The notes below the pieces were generated by a model that was given only the letters and a program-made list of their open reading frames with translations, was not told where the DNA came from and ran no database searches. Of a DNA stretch of 34,997 bases, positions 24,358 to 32,577 are shown one piece after another (within the stretch, counting starts at the first letter, position 1; every line of letters starts with the position of its first letter). The position numbers and the translations under genes were made by a program. This DNA is from Ignatzschineria sp. F8392. Its GTDB lineage: Bacteria > Pseudomonadota > Gammaproteobacteria > Cardiobacteriales > Wohlfahrtiimonadaceae. The DNA is taken from NCBI RefSeq assembly GCF_002252045.1, contig NZ_NEFF01000009.1, forward strand, positions 1 to 34,997. The letters run 5' to 3'.

Positions 24358-25506
24358 ATGAAGATTGTGATTGCTCCAGATTCATATAAGGAGAGCTTAT
24401 CTGCTCTTGAGGTAGCGCAATTGATTCAAAAAGGGTTCTCTCTCCATTATCCAATGGCAGAGTATCATTTAGTGCCGATTGCAGATGGTGGGGAAGGGAC
24501 AATCGATGCAGTGATCAGAGCAACTCAGGGGCAAAGAGTGATGCTCTCTGTAATGGGACCGTTAGGTCAGCCGGTAGAGGCATCTTATGCAATTACTGGT
24601 GATGGAAAGAGCGCTGTGATTGAGATGGCAGAAGCTAGTGGATTAGCGCATGTTCCATTAGCGCAACGAGATCCGCGAATAACAACGAGCTTTGGAACGG
24701 GTGAGTTGATCAAAGATGCATTAGCGCGAGGCATTCGACATATTATTTTAGGTTTAGGGGGGAGTGCGACTAATGATGGTGGTGCCGGCATGTTAGCGGC
24801 GCTAGGTCTACAGTTGTTGGATGCAAAAGGGAATCTACTCCCTTTAGGCGGACTCTCTTTAAAAGAGCTCGCCTTTATCGATAGTAGATATTTTGATCCG
24901 GCTATTAAGGAGTGCCATTTTGAGGTTGCTTGTGATGTGGATACTGTATTGATAGGAGAGCAGGGCGCTTCAGCAATTTTTGGTCCACAAAAGGGTGCAA
25001 CGGCGGAGATGGTTTCTCAGTTAGATAATGCGCTAGCCCATTATGCAAAGATCGTTGCGCAGACATTAGCGTGTGATGTGCAAGCTATTCAAAATCATGC
25101 AGGAAGTGGTGCGGCCGGTGGAATGGGATTTGCAGCCCTCACTTTTCTCCAAGGTAGATTGAGGCCGGGGATAGCGCTTGTTTTGGATTTGATCAATTTT
25201 GCGGCATTGATCGCCGATGCCGATCTTGTTATTACCGGAGAAGGAAAAATAGATCGACAAACTCTCCATGGTAAAGCACCAATAGGGGTTGCAAGGATCG
25301 CTAAAGCGCATAATATTCCGGTCATAGCGATCGCCGGCAGCCTTGGAGATGGAGCTCATCTTGTAAAAGAGGCGGGAGTTGATGCGCTTGTGAGTATTCT
25401 CAATTCTCCTTGTACGTTAGAAGAAGCATACCTAGAGAGTAGGAAGAATCTTGAGCAAACGGCAGAGAATGTAGCGGCAATATTAAAAGTCGGTAAGATG
25501 TTATAG
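24358..25506 (+). CDS. Glycerate kinase (GlxK/GarK type)
   Basis: About 382 residues from ATG 24358, chosen because AGGAGGAG lies immediately upstream; the alternative GTG at 24343 lies upstream of that ribosome site. Family blocks: MKIVIAPDSYKESLSALEVA, PIADGGEGTIDA, LGLGGSATNDGGAGMLAALG, FGPQKGAT, GAAGGMGFA and DLVITGEGKIDRQTLHGKAP. It phosphorylates D-glycerate (2-phosphoglycerate product in this class). It pairs metabolically with the glycerate-type dehydrogenase at 10419. The YetF gene follows 66 bp downstream on the same strand. Confidence 0.95.
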   Translation: MKIVIAPDSYKESLSALEVAQLIQKGFSLHYPMAEYHLVPIADGGEGTIDAVIRATQGQRVMLSVMGPLGQPVEASYAITGDGKSAVIEMAEASGLAHVPLAQRDPRITTSFGTGELIKDALARGIRHIILGLGGSATNDGGAGMLAALGLQLLDAKGNLLPLGGLSLKELAFIDSRYFDPAIKECHFEVACDVDTVLIGEQGASAIFGPQKGATAEMVSQLDNALAHYAKIVAQTLACDVQAIQNHAGSGAAGGMGFAALTFLQGRLRPGIALVLDLINFAALIADADLVITGEGKIDRQTLHGKAPIGVARIAKAHNIPVIAIAGSLGDGAHLVKEAGVDALVSILNSPCTLEEAYLESRKNLEQTAENVAAILKVGKML

Positions 25507-25572
25507 ATCATCTATTAGGGTTCTCTATCATGATTATCTGTCAAGAGTCCCTATCAACAAGAGGAGAGAGAA

Positions 25573-26241
25573 ATGTTAGAGGAATTTGGGTTGGAAATCA
25601 CGATTTTTATTAAACTAATCGTAGGAATGATCGGTGTTCTTCTCTATTTGCGCGTATCGGGTAAATCACAAATGTCTCAGATGACGCCGGCAGATATCGT
25701 TAGCTCCTTTGTGATCGGCGCGATCGTCGGAGGGACAATCTATGCACCTAATCTATCTGTCTGGTATATGATTTTTGGCCTTATGGCCTGGACTGTCGTG
25801 AGTTATGCACTCCATCTATTGACTAAAATCCCCTTCTTTTATCGGCTTTTTTATGGTTCGGTCACCTTCATTGTGAAAGGTGGGGCATTGCAACTTGATG
25901 AGATGCGTCGTAATAAAATGGATGCTGAACAATTGACTGCAAAATTGCGAGAGCAACGTATTTTTAGTCTGATGGATGTTGATGATGTGAGATTAGAGAC
26001 AGATGGACAGATGACAGTTTTTCTTAAGACAGAGAAAGTGCGGGGATTTCTCTTGATTAGCGAAGGCAATATTTTAGAGGAGAATCTTAAAGATGCCGGC
26101 AAAAGTGAGGCGTGGCTTCAGGAGGAGTTGGGGAAAATAGGGATTCAGGAGATAGAATCTCTCTATTGTGTTGAGTGGACACCGGGTCGTGGCGTGATGG
26201 TAGTTGATGACAAGGGTAAGACGATAACTGTTACAGAGTAG
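25573..26241 (+). CDS. YetF/DUF421 family membrane protein
   Basis: 222 residues. Three N-terminal hydrophobic segments (about 8-28, 43-61, 65-85) are followed by a soluble domain. DUF421 signatures: RVSGKSQMSQMTPADIVSSFVIGAIVGGTIY, then FIVKGGALQLDEMRRNKMDAEQLTAKLREQRIFSLMDVDDVRLETDGQMTVF. YetF-type proteins are inner-membrane proteins with a cytoplasmic C-terminal domain, of poorly defined function. GGAGAGAG precedes the start. Confidence 0.9.
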   Translation: MLEEFGLEITIFIKLIVGMIGVLLYLRVSGKSQMSQMTPADIVSSFVIGAIVGGTIYAPNLSVWYMIFGLMAWTVVSYALHLLTKIPFFYRLFYGSVTFIVKGGALQLDEMRRNKMDAEQLTAKLREQRIFSLMDVDDVRLETDGQMTVFLKTEKVRGFLLISEGNILEENLKDAGKSEAWLQEELGKIGIQEIESLYCVEWTPGRGVMVVDDKGKTITVTE

Positions 26242-26252
26242 GTAGTTGTAGA

Positions 26253-26285
26253 ATCACCTTCTTGAAAATAGATCTTGAAGGTGAT
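26253..26285. terminator. Stem-loop between convergent genes
   Basis: ATCACCTTC and GAAGGTGAT pair perfectly (9 bp) around a 15-base loop. It lies between the 3' ends of the YetF gene and the carbonic anhydrase gene. There is no T tract, so it is at best a weak bidirectional terminator or an mRNA 3' protector. Confidence 0.4.
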
Positions 26286-26303
26286 GTACGGTGATAGATT
26301 ACG

Positions 26304-26963
26304 TTACCTGTTTGTCTCTACTCTCTTTTGATTAAACATCTCTTGAACAAAATCGACCTCTCCCGTCTCTACTTTATAGAAAGCGCCGACGATACCGATC
26401 TCTCCAGATTGATACATCTCTTTTAGAACGCTACTTTTATCGAGAATATGCTCAATGGTATGTTCCACATTATGAAGCGCCACTTTATCAACTGCTTCTT
26501 TGGAGGCGATATCGATCCCTTGATGCGCTTTTTTCACATGTTCAATGGAGGGTTTTACTTTGGCCAAAAGATTGGTAAGGTGCCCTAGTTCAGTTCCTTT
26601 ACAGGCCCCTGTAATTGCTCCACAGTGAGTATGACCAAGCACAACAATCAATTTTGAGCCTGCCAATTTACAGGCAAATTCCATCGAGCCGATAATATCA
26701 TCATTAAGAACATTGCCGGCAATGCGAACACTAAAGATATCGCCTAAACCTTGGTCGAAGATCAGCTCGGCCGAGGTTCGGCTATCGATACAGCTGAGGA
26801 TAATGGCAAAAGGAAACTGCCCCTCTTTTGTTTCATTCACTTGTTCTAAAAGATTGCTGTGAGCCTTTAAGTTAGCAACGAATCGTTTATTTCCCTCTTT
26901 TAAGAAGGAGAGGGCTAGCTCAGGGGTTAATGATTTTTGGTCTTCGATATTATGTAATCTCAT
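26304..26963 (-). CDS. Beta-class carbonic anhydrase
   Basis: 219 residues. The zinc ligands are visible as C58 (SCIDSR), H111 and C114 (LGHTHCGAITGA), with the catalytic D60-R62 dyad in CIDSRT. Other family blocks: ELIFDQGLGDIFSVRIAGNV and GSMEFACKLAGSKLIVVLGH. It interconverts carbon dioxide and bicarbonate in the cytoplasm. The gene is convergent with the YetF gene and stands alone upstream. Confidence 0.95.
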   Translation of the reverse strand: MRLHNIEDQKSLTPELALSFLKEGNKRFVANLKAHSNLLEQVNETKEGQFPFAIILSCIDSRTSAELIFDQGLGDIFSVRIAGNVLNDDIIGSMEFACKLAGSKLIVVLGHTHCGAITGACKGTELGHLTNLLAKVKPSIEHVKKAHQGIDIASKEAVDKVALHNVEHTIEHILDKSSVLKEMYQSGEIGIVGAFYKVETGEVDFVQEMFNQKRVETNR

Positions 26964-27190
26964 TCTTCAACTTCTCTCTATTAAGGTAGAATCACCAGAA
27001 GTGGATATAAGGTGATTAACAATTACTCAGTCTACCTTGGTTTAGATTGAAAAAAGAGTAAATGAAAATTATTCTTACAAAAAATGATCAATTTTTAAGC
27101 ATGATATGGTGCTATCTCTTTGAATCAGAAACAGGAAGCAGAAAAAGTTGAATCGGCTCTTTTTCACTGGAATTGATAGTGGGATGGGCT

Positions 27191-27349
27191 CTAATTCAAT
27201 AGATAGATGAGGTAGTAGAGCCCAAAGTAAAATGCCACAATAACCACCAAAGAGAGTACCACAATTGTGGCAAGGTAGATTATCTTAAAAAGTATCTTTT
27301 TAAGGATAGATTGAGATTGAATCTCTTTATTTTTATGATGTTTCGTCAT
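27191..27349 (-). CDS. Small single-span membrane peptide, 52 residues (too short for standard ORF calls)
   Basis: The minus strand from ATG 27349 to TAG 27191 encodes a basic N-terminus (MTKHHKNKEIQSQS, ILKKILFK) and then about 27 hydrophobic residues (IIYLATIVVLSLVVIVAF, YFGLYYLIYLL) ending in Asn. A G-rich ribosome-site candidate (GAGGGGGGA) lies about ten bases upstream. The positive-inside charge and clean hydrophobic span are unlikely by chance, and the ORF lies in an otherwise empty 477-bp spacer between the photolyase and carbonic anhydrase genes, on the same strand. Its function is unknown; no family is recognised. Confidence 0.6.
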   Translation of the reverse strand: MTKHHKNKEIQSQSILKKILFKIIYLATIVVLSLVVIVAFYFGLYYLIYLLN

Positions 27350-27440
27350 GTGGTGATATCCCCCCTCAATTTTTGTAATGATTGTTATTTAGAGAATAGA
27401 AAGCATGATGCTTATTGTCTTTGCCGGGCTTTGGTGATGC

Positions 27441-28811
27441 TCAGCTCAAACTCTTAAAAGCTTCTATCGCTCTAAGGCGGCTACTTTTTAGATCAACAAT
27501 GGCATGCTTTTGCACTTTATGAATCTGTTTGTTATCTAAATGAGCTAATTCCGGACACCATTGACGAATAAAATCCCCATTGGGATCAAATCGCTCAGAT
27601 TGGGTGACAGGATTAAAGATTCTAAAATAGGGTACGGCATCGGTTCCGGTAGAGGCAGACCATTGCCAACCTCCATTATTAGCAGCAAAGTCACCATCGA
27701 TGAGGTTCTGCATAAACCAAGCTTCCCCTTTACGCCAATCGATTAAGAGATTTTTGGTGAGAAACATTGCGGTAATCATGCGCCCACGATTATGCATCCA
27801 ACCGGTTGTTTTCAGTTGCCTCATAAAAGCATCCACAATGGGGATGCCGGTCTCTCCCTTTTTCCAGGCCTCAAAGTCGGTTTCATTCTCACGCCATTGG
27901 ATATTTTCTGTCTTTTCCTGGAAGGCTCTATTTCTAGAGACTTGAGGGAAGTTCCACATGATATGGTAATAAAATTCTCGCCAATAGAGTTCATTCATCC
28001 AAGTTAAAATTCCTTCATCTCCCGCGTGAAAATCACCTTCATTGATCATCAATGCTTCTTGAAGGAGGGTTTTAACGGAGATCACACCGAGTGCGAGATA
28101 GGGTGATAGACGACTCGTTCCTTCAATGGCAGGAAAGTCCCGATGAGCATGATAGAGGAAAATATCTTCCTTTAAAAAGTTCTGAAAAACCTCAAAAGCG
28201 GCGTCTTCACCAGCTTGATAGGCTAAATTATCAAATGCCTCATAAGGATTAACAGAGAGATCATCGCTTGTAATATCTAGCTTATTTTGCGTGGGAATTT
28301 CAAAATGATTCTCAAAACGTTGATATTGCAAAACGTCGATTAAGCGTCTTTTGAAGGCGGTAAAGACTTTGTAAGGTCTATTTTCACCATTTAAGATGGA
28401 GCCCAATTTTACTAAGGTCTTATCGTGACAAGGATAGATATCTAAGAGATGTTTTTTTAATTGTCGATACACCGCCCGATCTCTTGCAACCTCATTAACG
28501 CCGACTTCATGATTAAAATAGAGTGAGGAGATCTGATAAGCTTCCATCACTTGCAGTATGCGCGTCGGAATCTCCGCCCAAGAATTAACTTCTACGATCT
28601 TTAAAGGAATATTCCTACTATCGAGTGCTTTTTGCAATGCTTGTAAGTTTCGCCACATAAAAGCGAGTTTCAGCTTCGCATCATGATGCGCTTCCCATTC
28701 TTTATGAGAGACAATAAAAAGTGCAACTGTTTCCTGATTTTCAGTCGCCCTATAGAGCGCCTCATTATCATGAACTCTTAAATCAGATCGAAACCACATT
28801 AAAGATCGCAT
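27441..28811 (-). CDS. phrB: Deoxyribodipyrimidine photolyase (class I)
   Basis: 456 residues. The N-terminal alpha/beta antenna domain begins MRSLMWFRSDLRVHDNEALYRA. The FAD-binding helical domain contains TSRLSPYLALGVIS, WMNELYWREFYYHI, GIPIVDAFMRQLKTTGWMHNRGRMITAMFLTKNLLIDWR, and the strongly diagnostic block GDFAANNGGWQWSASTGTDAVPYFRIFNPVTQS. It repairs UV-induced cyclobutane pyrimidine dimers using light; the antenna pigment cannot be decided. Length and block order are standard, with no sign of decay. A 316-bp spacer beyond its upstream end, towards the hip genes, shows no gene. Confidence 0.96.
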   Translation of the reverse strand: MRSLMWFRSDLRVHDNEALYRATENQETVALFIVSHKEWEAHHDAKLKLAFMWRNLQALQKALDSRNIPLKIVEVNSWAEIPTRILQVMEAYQISSLYFNHEVGVNEVARDRAVYRQLKKHLLDIYPCHDKTLVKLGSILNGENRPYKVFTAFKRRLIDVLQYQRFENHFEIPTQNKLDITSDDLSVNPYEAFDNLAYQAGEDAAFEVFQNFLKEDIFLYHAHRDFPAIEGTSRLSPYLALGVISVKTLLQEALMINEGDFHAGDEGILTWMNELYWREFYYHIMWNFPQVSRNRAFQEKTENIQWRENETDFEAWKKGETGIPIVDAFMRQLKTTGWMHNRGRMITAMFLTKNLLIDWRKGEAWFMQNLIDGDFAANNGGWQWSASTGTDAVPYFRIFNPVTQSERFDPNGDFIRQWCPELAHLDNKQIHKVQKHAIVDLKSSRLRAIEAFKSLS

Positions 28812-29128
28812 AATAGCTCTGAATCCTATTTAAAATGAGAGAATGGGATGATAAAGAATAGACTATAACCTTCCGGTAGTTTATGCGAGGTTTTTATTAA
28901 AATCTGTTGCTTGATGGAGTAGGAGCCTAGAGTAAGACATGCTTTAATCTCTATAAAGGGGGTTCAAAGGAGATTGTTTAGAGAGATTTTGTTATTCAAT
29001 TTCTGCCAAGTATCCCGCTGTAATCCTTTTTAAAATAATACCGATGATAAGTAGAGTTTTCTCGCATGATTTACCTAGGAGAACTTTATACTTTTAAATG
29101 ATATTAAAAAGGTGAGAGTTACAGTTTA

Positions 29129-30176
29129 TTAATATAACAACCCAATATTCTCATTAATTTTATTTTTAATCATCACAGCAGTATTCTCAGAGATAACATA
29201 TTTTCCACCAGACAACGCCCCTAATCGACTTTTAATAATGTCAATCATTGCGTCAATCACAATTTCACTTTTCTTCGGATCCAAGCCTGAATTTTTAGCC
29301 AAATTAATGAGGTTTTCACGCTTGATTTTATAAGCCTCGCCTTCCACATCCATTTGAATGATAGCCATTCAGTCCAGGATTATAAGTTAAATCATAAGCA
29401 GGTGATAATGCCCATTCACCATTCTGATTCATCAGATATGAGAAGTTTTTAGTATGATCATCACGATTATTCATGCATACATTAAACACACAATATTTGA
29501 ATGCCTTTTCAACTTCTTGCTCATTCTTCGTCATGAATCTTGTCATACGCAAATAAATGCCATAACTACAATTAGGAATGCGAAAATTAGCATGCAATGC
29601 ACCTGCTAAGCTATGCATCGGAATACGCATATCATTCAAGCGATCAAAACGTTTCATACCAATAGCTGCGATCTTATCATTCACATGAAAGACTTTTGAT
29701 TCAGGCACAGGTAAACCACATAATTCCGCTGTATCTAGGTAGAATTTTTCTATTTCACAAACTTCAATATCTTCATCTTGCGCGTTAAACTTCACCAGCC
29801 ATGGTTCACCGCCATCAATCGGCTGATTGCTCATCTGCTCAGTGGTAGGGTGGTAATAAACTTGTGATTTTGGTCTCGCTCCTTGCGGTGATCCGCCAAT
29901 CATCACCAATGTTTCTAGCACATCTACATCTTGGCCCGTCTGCACTGCCGCCATCTGCTCAGCAATATCCGCTAAGCTCATTTTTTGTACTTCCATGATC
30001 ACATCGGAACTTGGACGATACGAGAATGTGCCCATAGTTTGATCTCCTAAGCATGCTAAGCGTTCTAATGGATTAATTTGATCAGGATTCTTGTCAAATT
30101 CTTTTTTAAAAAAACGATCCATCAACAACAAACCCCAACCATTGTAATAAACACTGATTTTATATAAATTTTTCAT
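29129..30176 (-). pseudogene. hipA: HipA-family kinase, apparently broken (internal deletion plus frameshift)
   Basis: The first open frame (30176-29328, 282 residues) starts like a HipA N-terminus (MKNLYKISVYYNG) but then jumps straight to WGLLLMDRFFKK, which normally follows about 75-80 further residues. Kinase elements are present: GGSPQGARPK, the ATP-site Lys in WLVKFNA, catalytic loop N237-R-D239-D-H-T-K-N, and the metal-binding D262 in SPAYDL. Just after GLNGYH the frame shifts: the true C-terminus (QMDVEGEAYKIKRENLINLAK and onward) continues in another frame and ends at 29129. An extra base near the AAA run around 29353-29355 would explain it. HipA proteins are Ser/Thr kinases that phosphorylate tRNA synthetases or related targets and are held by HipB. 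With the catalytic core intact but the ends altered, activity is uncertain; a sequencing error at the frameshift is possible. Confidence 0.8.
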
Positions 30177-30179
30177 GAA

Positions 30180-30515
30180 TTATTTCCTCGGTTTGGAGGC
30201 TCTTTGGCGCGGTTTAGGATTGTTCATTGCTTCAAACTCTTGAATAGAGATATTTTTTTTCACTAAAATATCCGATAGATCATTCACAAAGCCTAGGGCC
30301 GTCAATACACGAATGAATACGCCCAAACTTGATCCTTCGCCTTTTTCTAAGCGTTGCAGTGTTGCCACGCCAATGCCGGACCTCTTGGCTAAATCAACTT
30401 GAGTAATATTTTTCTGTATTCTCTGCTGAGCTATTCTTCTACCTAGCTCCTGAGAAATTTCTGACTCTGTTGCAAAATCAAATTGCATCTTAATAACCTC
30501 ACTCTTATAAAACAT
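30180..30515 (-). CDS. hipB: HipB-like XRE-family antitoxin/repressor
   Basis: 111 residues, or 102 if the internal ATG (MQFDFATES) is used. It has a Cro/CI-type helix-turn-helix: LGRRIAQQRIQKNITQVDLAKRSGIGVATLQRLEKGEGSSLGVFIRVLTALG. The C-terminal tail is basic and Pro-rich (NPKPRQRASKPRK), probably disordered, like the HipB tail. It lies 3 bp upstream of hipA on the same strand, the usual hipBA order, and would repress its own promoter and bind HipA. This gene shows no damage. Confidence 0.88.
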   Translation of the reverse strand: MFYKSEVIKMQFDFATESEISQELGRRIAQQRIQKNITQVDLAKRSGIGVATLQRLEKGEGSSLGVFIRVLTALGFVNDLSDILVKKNISIQEFEAMNNPKPRQRASKPRK

Positions 30516-30519
30516 TATA

Positions 30520-30560
30520 AATGATCTATTATGCGCTTTATAATGATTTAAAGCATCATT
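30520..30560 (-). promoter_or_regulatory. Candidate hipB operator
   Basis: An inverted repeat AATGAT-TTAAAGC-ATCATT (30542-30560) with an extra half-site AATGAT at 30520-30525, just upstream of hipB within AT-rich promoter-like sequence. XRE repressors of this type bind such dyads in their own promoter; binding is inferred. Confidence 0.4.
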
Positions 30561-30601
30561 TATGAGTGTTTAGGCAAGGAATAATCAGTATAAGTATTAT
30601 T

Positions 30602-30623
30602 AACATTGATCCAACATTGATCC
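30602..30623. repeat. 11-bp tandem repeat AACATTGATCC
   Basis: AACATTGATCC occurs twice without a gap, between hipB and the ssrA terminator. Confidence 0.8.
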
Positions 30624-30644
30624 AAATTCTTGTGCAGATACAGC

Positions 30645-30668
30645 AAAGCCCGCTAAATAGCGGGCTTT
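30645..30668 (-). terminator. Terminator hairpin of ssrA
   Basis: Read on the minus strand: AAAGCCCGCTA, a short loop, TAGCGGGCTTT, starting 12 bases past the mature 3' end of tmRNA. Confidence 0.8.
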
Positions 30669-30680
30669 CACAATCATGAT

Positions 30681-31033
30681 TGGTGGAGGCGGCGGGATTT
30701 GAACCCGCGTCCGAGAACTATCCATTCTTGGTACTACATGTTTAGCCGTATCTTTAATTTAACTTCACATCGTCCGACCGGCAGGAGATGCAAAGCTGTT
30801 CTAAGTTAAGTTTCGCAAAATACCCCTTAGAAATGATATTTCACTATTTCGTTTAAGTTGACTGATGATAATACCGAACGAACACAGTATTATGATCAGT
30901 TAGCAGACTAAGCTGCTAAAGCGTAGTTGTTATCGTTTGCAACTATACAATTTGCCGCGTTTTTACAAGACTCTCGACCATCTTGACATGCACCTCAAAC
31001 TTCAACATCCCCGTCGAATCCAAGAACGCCCCC
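30681..31033 (-). ncRNA. ssrA: tmRNA (SsrA)
   Basis: 353 bases. The 5' acceptor strand GGGGGCG pairs with CGCCTCC before ACCA at the 3' end (one G-U pair). The conserved 5' block GGATTCGACGGGGAT and the T-arm GGGTTCAAATCCC are present. The tag frame lies at 30908-30940 on the minus strand: resume codon GCA through TAG encodes ANDNNYALAA, one residue different from the E. coli tag ANDENYALAA. Rescues stalled ribosomes together with SmpB (encoded at 9892). A promoter and a terminator flank it. Confidence 0.98.
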
Positions 31034-31050
31034 GTTTAAGTTGATAGACT

Positions 31051-31079
31051 ATTATAGCGAATCGCTTGGTTTTATGCAA
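31051..31079 (-). promoter_or_regulatory. Promoter of ssrA
   Basis: On the minus strand: TTGCAT (31074-31079), a 17-bp spacer and a perfect TATAAT (31051-31056), 17 bases before the mature tmRNA 5' end. Confidence 0.85.
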
Positions 31080-31113
31080 TATTCAATGATTTAGTTTCTA
31101 TTTAGCTTCTAAT

Positions 31114-31725
31114 TTAGCTTTTATTACTGAGGTCAGGATTTTTTTCTAGAAGCTCTTTAAGCGCAAGTTCTGCAGGTAGAAATTGTGCCATGCTCGGATC
31201 TTGTAGAAGTGCAATAGCTCTAGGTAGATCTTTAGGGCTTTCGGGACGTGATTTCATCAAAAGTTTTGCCAGTTCTAAGCGCGCAGCTTGATGATTTCCG
31301 GCGATAGCTGCTTCATAAAATCGAGCTGCTTTTGCTGCATCTGTGCCGATTACAACATCATTTGCATACATGTAACCAACTTTAAAGAGCAATTCACTGT
31401 TCTCTTTTGTGGGGGATAATTTTAGAATTGTTTCTTCTAGTTTTTTAATTTCTGCTACTGCTTTAGGCTCTTCTCTTCTTGAGAGGAGGAAATAGCGGAG
31501 AGCGAGTGCTCTATCAGTTGTGGCCTCTCCCTTCTCAAGTTCGATTAATCCAAGATAGAAGAGAGCACGATTATATTTTTTATCAGCGGCCTTCTGTAGA
31601 TATTTTGTCGCTTTTTGATGATCTTTCGTAACATATTGACCTTCATAATAGAAGGTACCTAAGCGGCAGAGTTCAATGCGATTATTGAAGGCTGCGGAGA
31701 GCCGTGTAAATAGATATTCAAGCAT
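31114..31725 (-). CDS. Sel1/TPR-like repeat protein
   Basis: 203 residues. Helical-pair repeats of the Sel1 type: LCRLGTFYYEGQYVTKDHQKATKYLQKAADKKYNRALFYLGLIELEKG, a second degenerate unit, FKVGYMYANDVVIGTDAAKAARFYEAAIAGNHQAARLELAKLLM and a partial last unit. No signal peptide or lipobox is evident, so it may be cytoplasmic. Sel1 proteins are protein-interaction scaffolds; the partner is unknown. It lies on the same strand as the DUF3108 gene upstream (68 bp apart) and just upstream of ssrA. Confidence 0.75.
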   Translation of the reverse strand: MLEYLFTRLSAAFNNRIELCRLGTFYYEGQYVTKDHQKATKYLQKAADKKYNRALFYLGLIELEKGEATTDRALALRYFLLSRREEPKAVAEIKKLEETILKLSPTKENSELLFKVGYMYANDVVIGTDAAKAARFYEAAIAGNHQAARLELAKLLMKSRPESPKDLPRAIALLQDPSMAQFLPAELALKELLEKNPDLSNKS

Positions 31726-31793
31726 AGTCGTTAATGTCGTTACCGTAATTGATTGTCATGTGGAGTAGGAAGTGTATCGCGCTCTTTTCTAGC

Positions 31794-32456
31794 TTATTTT
31801 GTAGAGTAACTTTTTAGTACGAGCTCATAGCGTTTTCCCTTTTCATAATAAGCGATTAATGCCGGGAGGAAGAGTTCTTTGGGTGCAAGGCCTAATTCAA
31901 CACGATCATCTCCTTCGCCACTTGCATAGAGGATAATAGGGGTTCTTTTACCATTAATATACCCCTCCTTCTCCCCCACTTTAACAAAAGGTGGGCGCTG
32001 ATAAACCTTTTTACCATTGGTTGTCTGAATTTTTTCATTTAATGGCGCATGATTGAGTGTGGCTTGCCATGCTGTAGTGAAGAAATCTTGAGCTAATGTT
32101 GTCATCTCTGCCGATAGATTCTGTTCTCCTCGGCCGTAATGGATTTTTTTGTGAGTAAGGTCGAAGCGAGCACTTGCATAGTTTTTGCCGCCTCTGATAT
32201 CTGTAAAGGAGTGGGTAATAAGACGTTTTCCATCAACACTTCCGATACTGGTAAACTCCATTTTTTTAAAAGGAATGTTGACGGTTGTTTCGAGGCGATA
32301 CTCACTATTGTTGTGGGTGAAGGTCATAGAGGCTGGCACTTGAAATGGACCTACAAAGTTGAGGTGGACTTGAGCAGGGAGTGGTTCGGCGTGAGCGGCA
32401 TGAGTGAAAAGCGCAAAAAAAGATAGTGTAAAAATAAGTAGTAAGCGCATAAGCAT
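31794..32456 (-). CDS. DUF3108-family exported protein
   Basis: 220 residues (or two fewer if the second Met is used). The N-terminal signal peptide has a hydrophobic run LLLIFTLSFFALF and a cleavage site near AHA-EP. The mature part is beta-rich, with VPASMTFTHNNSEYRLETTVNIPFKKMEFTSIGSVDGKRL, FDLTHKKIHYGRGE and a C-terminal KGKRYELVLKSYS, the overall pattern of DUF3108 periplasmic proteins. Their biochemical role is not established. It is divergent from argF across a 115-bp spacer. Confidence 0.78.
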   Translation of the reverse strand: MLMRLLLIFTLSFFALFTHAAHAEPLPAQVHLNFVGPFQVPASMTFTHNNSEYRLETTVNIPFKKMEFTSIGSVDGKRLITHSFTDIRGGKNYASARFDLTHKKIHYGRGEQNLSAEMTTLAQDFFTTAWQATLNHAPLNEKIQTTNGKKVYQRPPFVKVGEKEGYINGKRTPIILYASGEGDDRVELGLAPKELFLPALIAYYEKGKRYELVLKSYSTK

Positions 32457-32577
32457 ATGGTCTGACCTCTTAAATATATAGGAAGGCTAAGCCATCCTTG
32501 TTATGATGAAATAGACTCAGGAATGAGTCATATTTAGAATCTATATAATATTATTATACTGCGAAGAGGAGATGCGC

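Noticed and set aside
28812-29128. Possible gene in the photolyase-hip spacer
   Set aside because: Both strands are broken by stops with no ribosome site or protein-like stretch; I see nothing supportable in these 317 bases.
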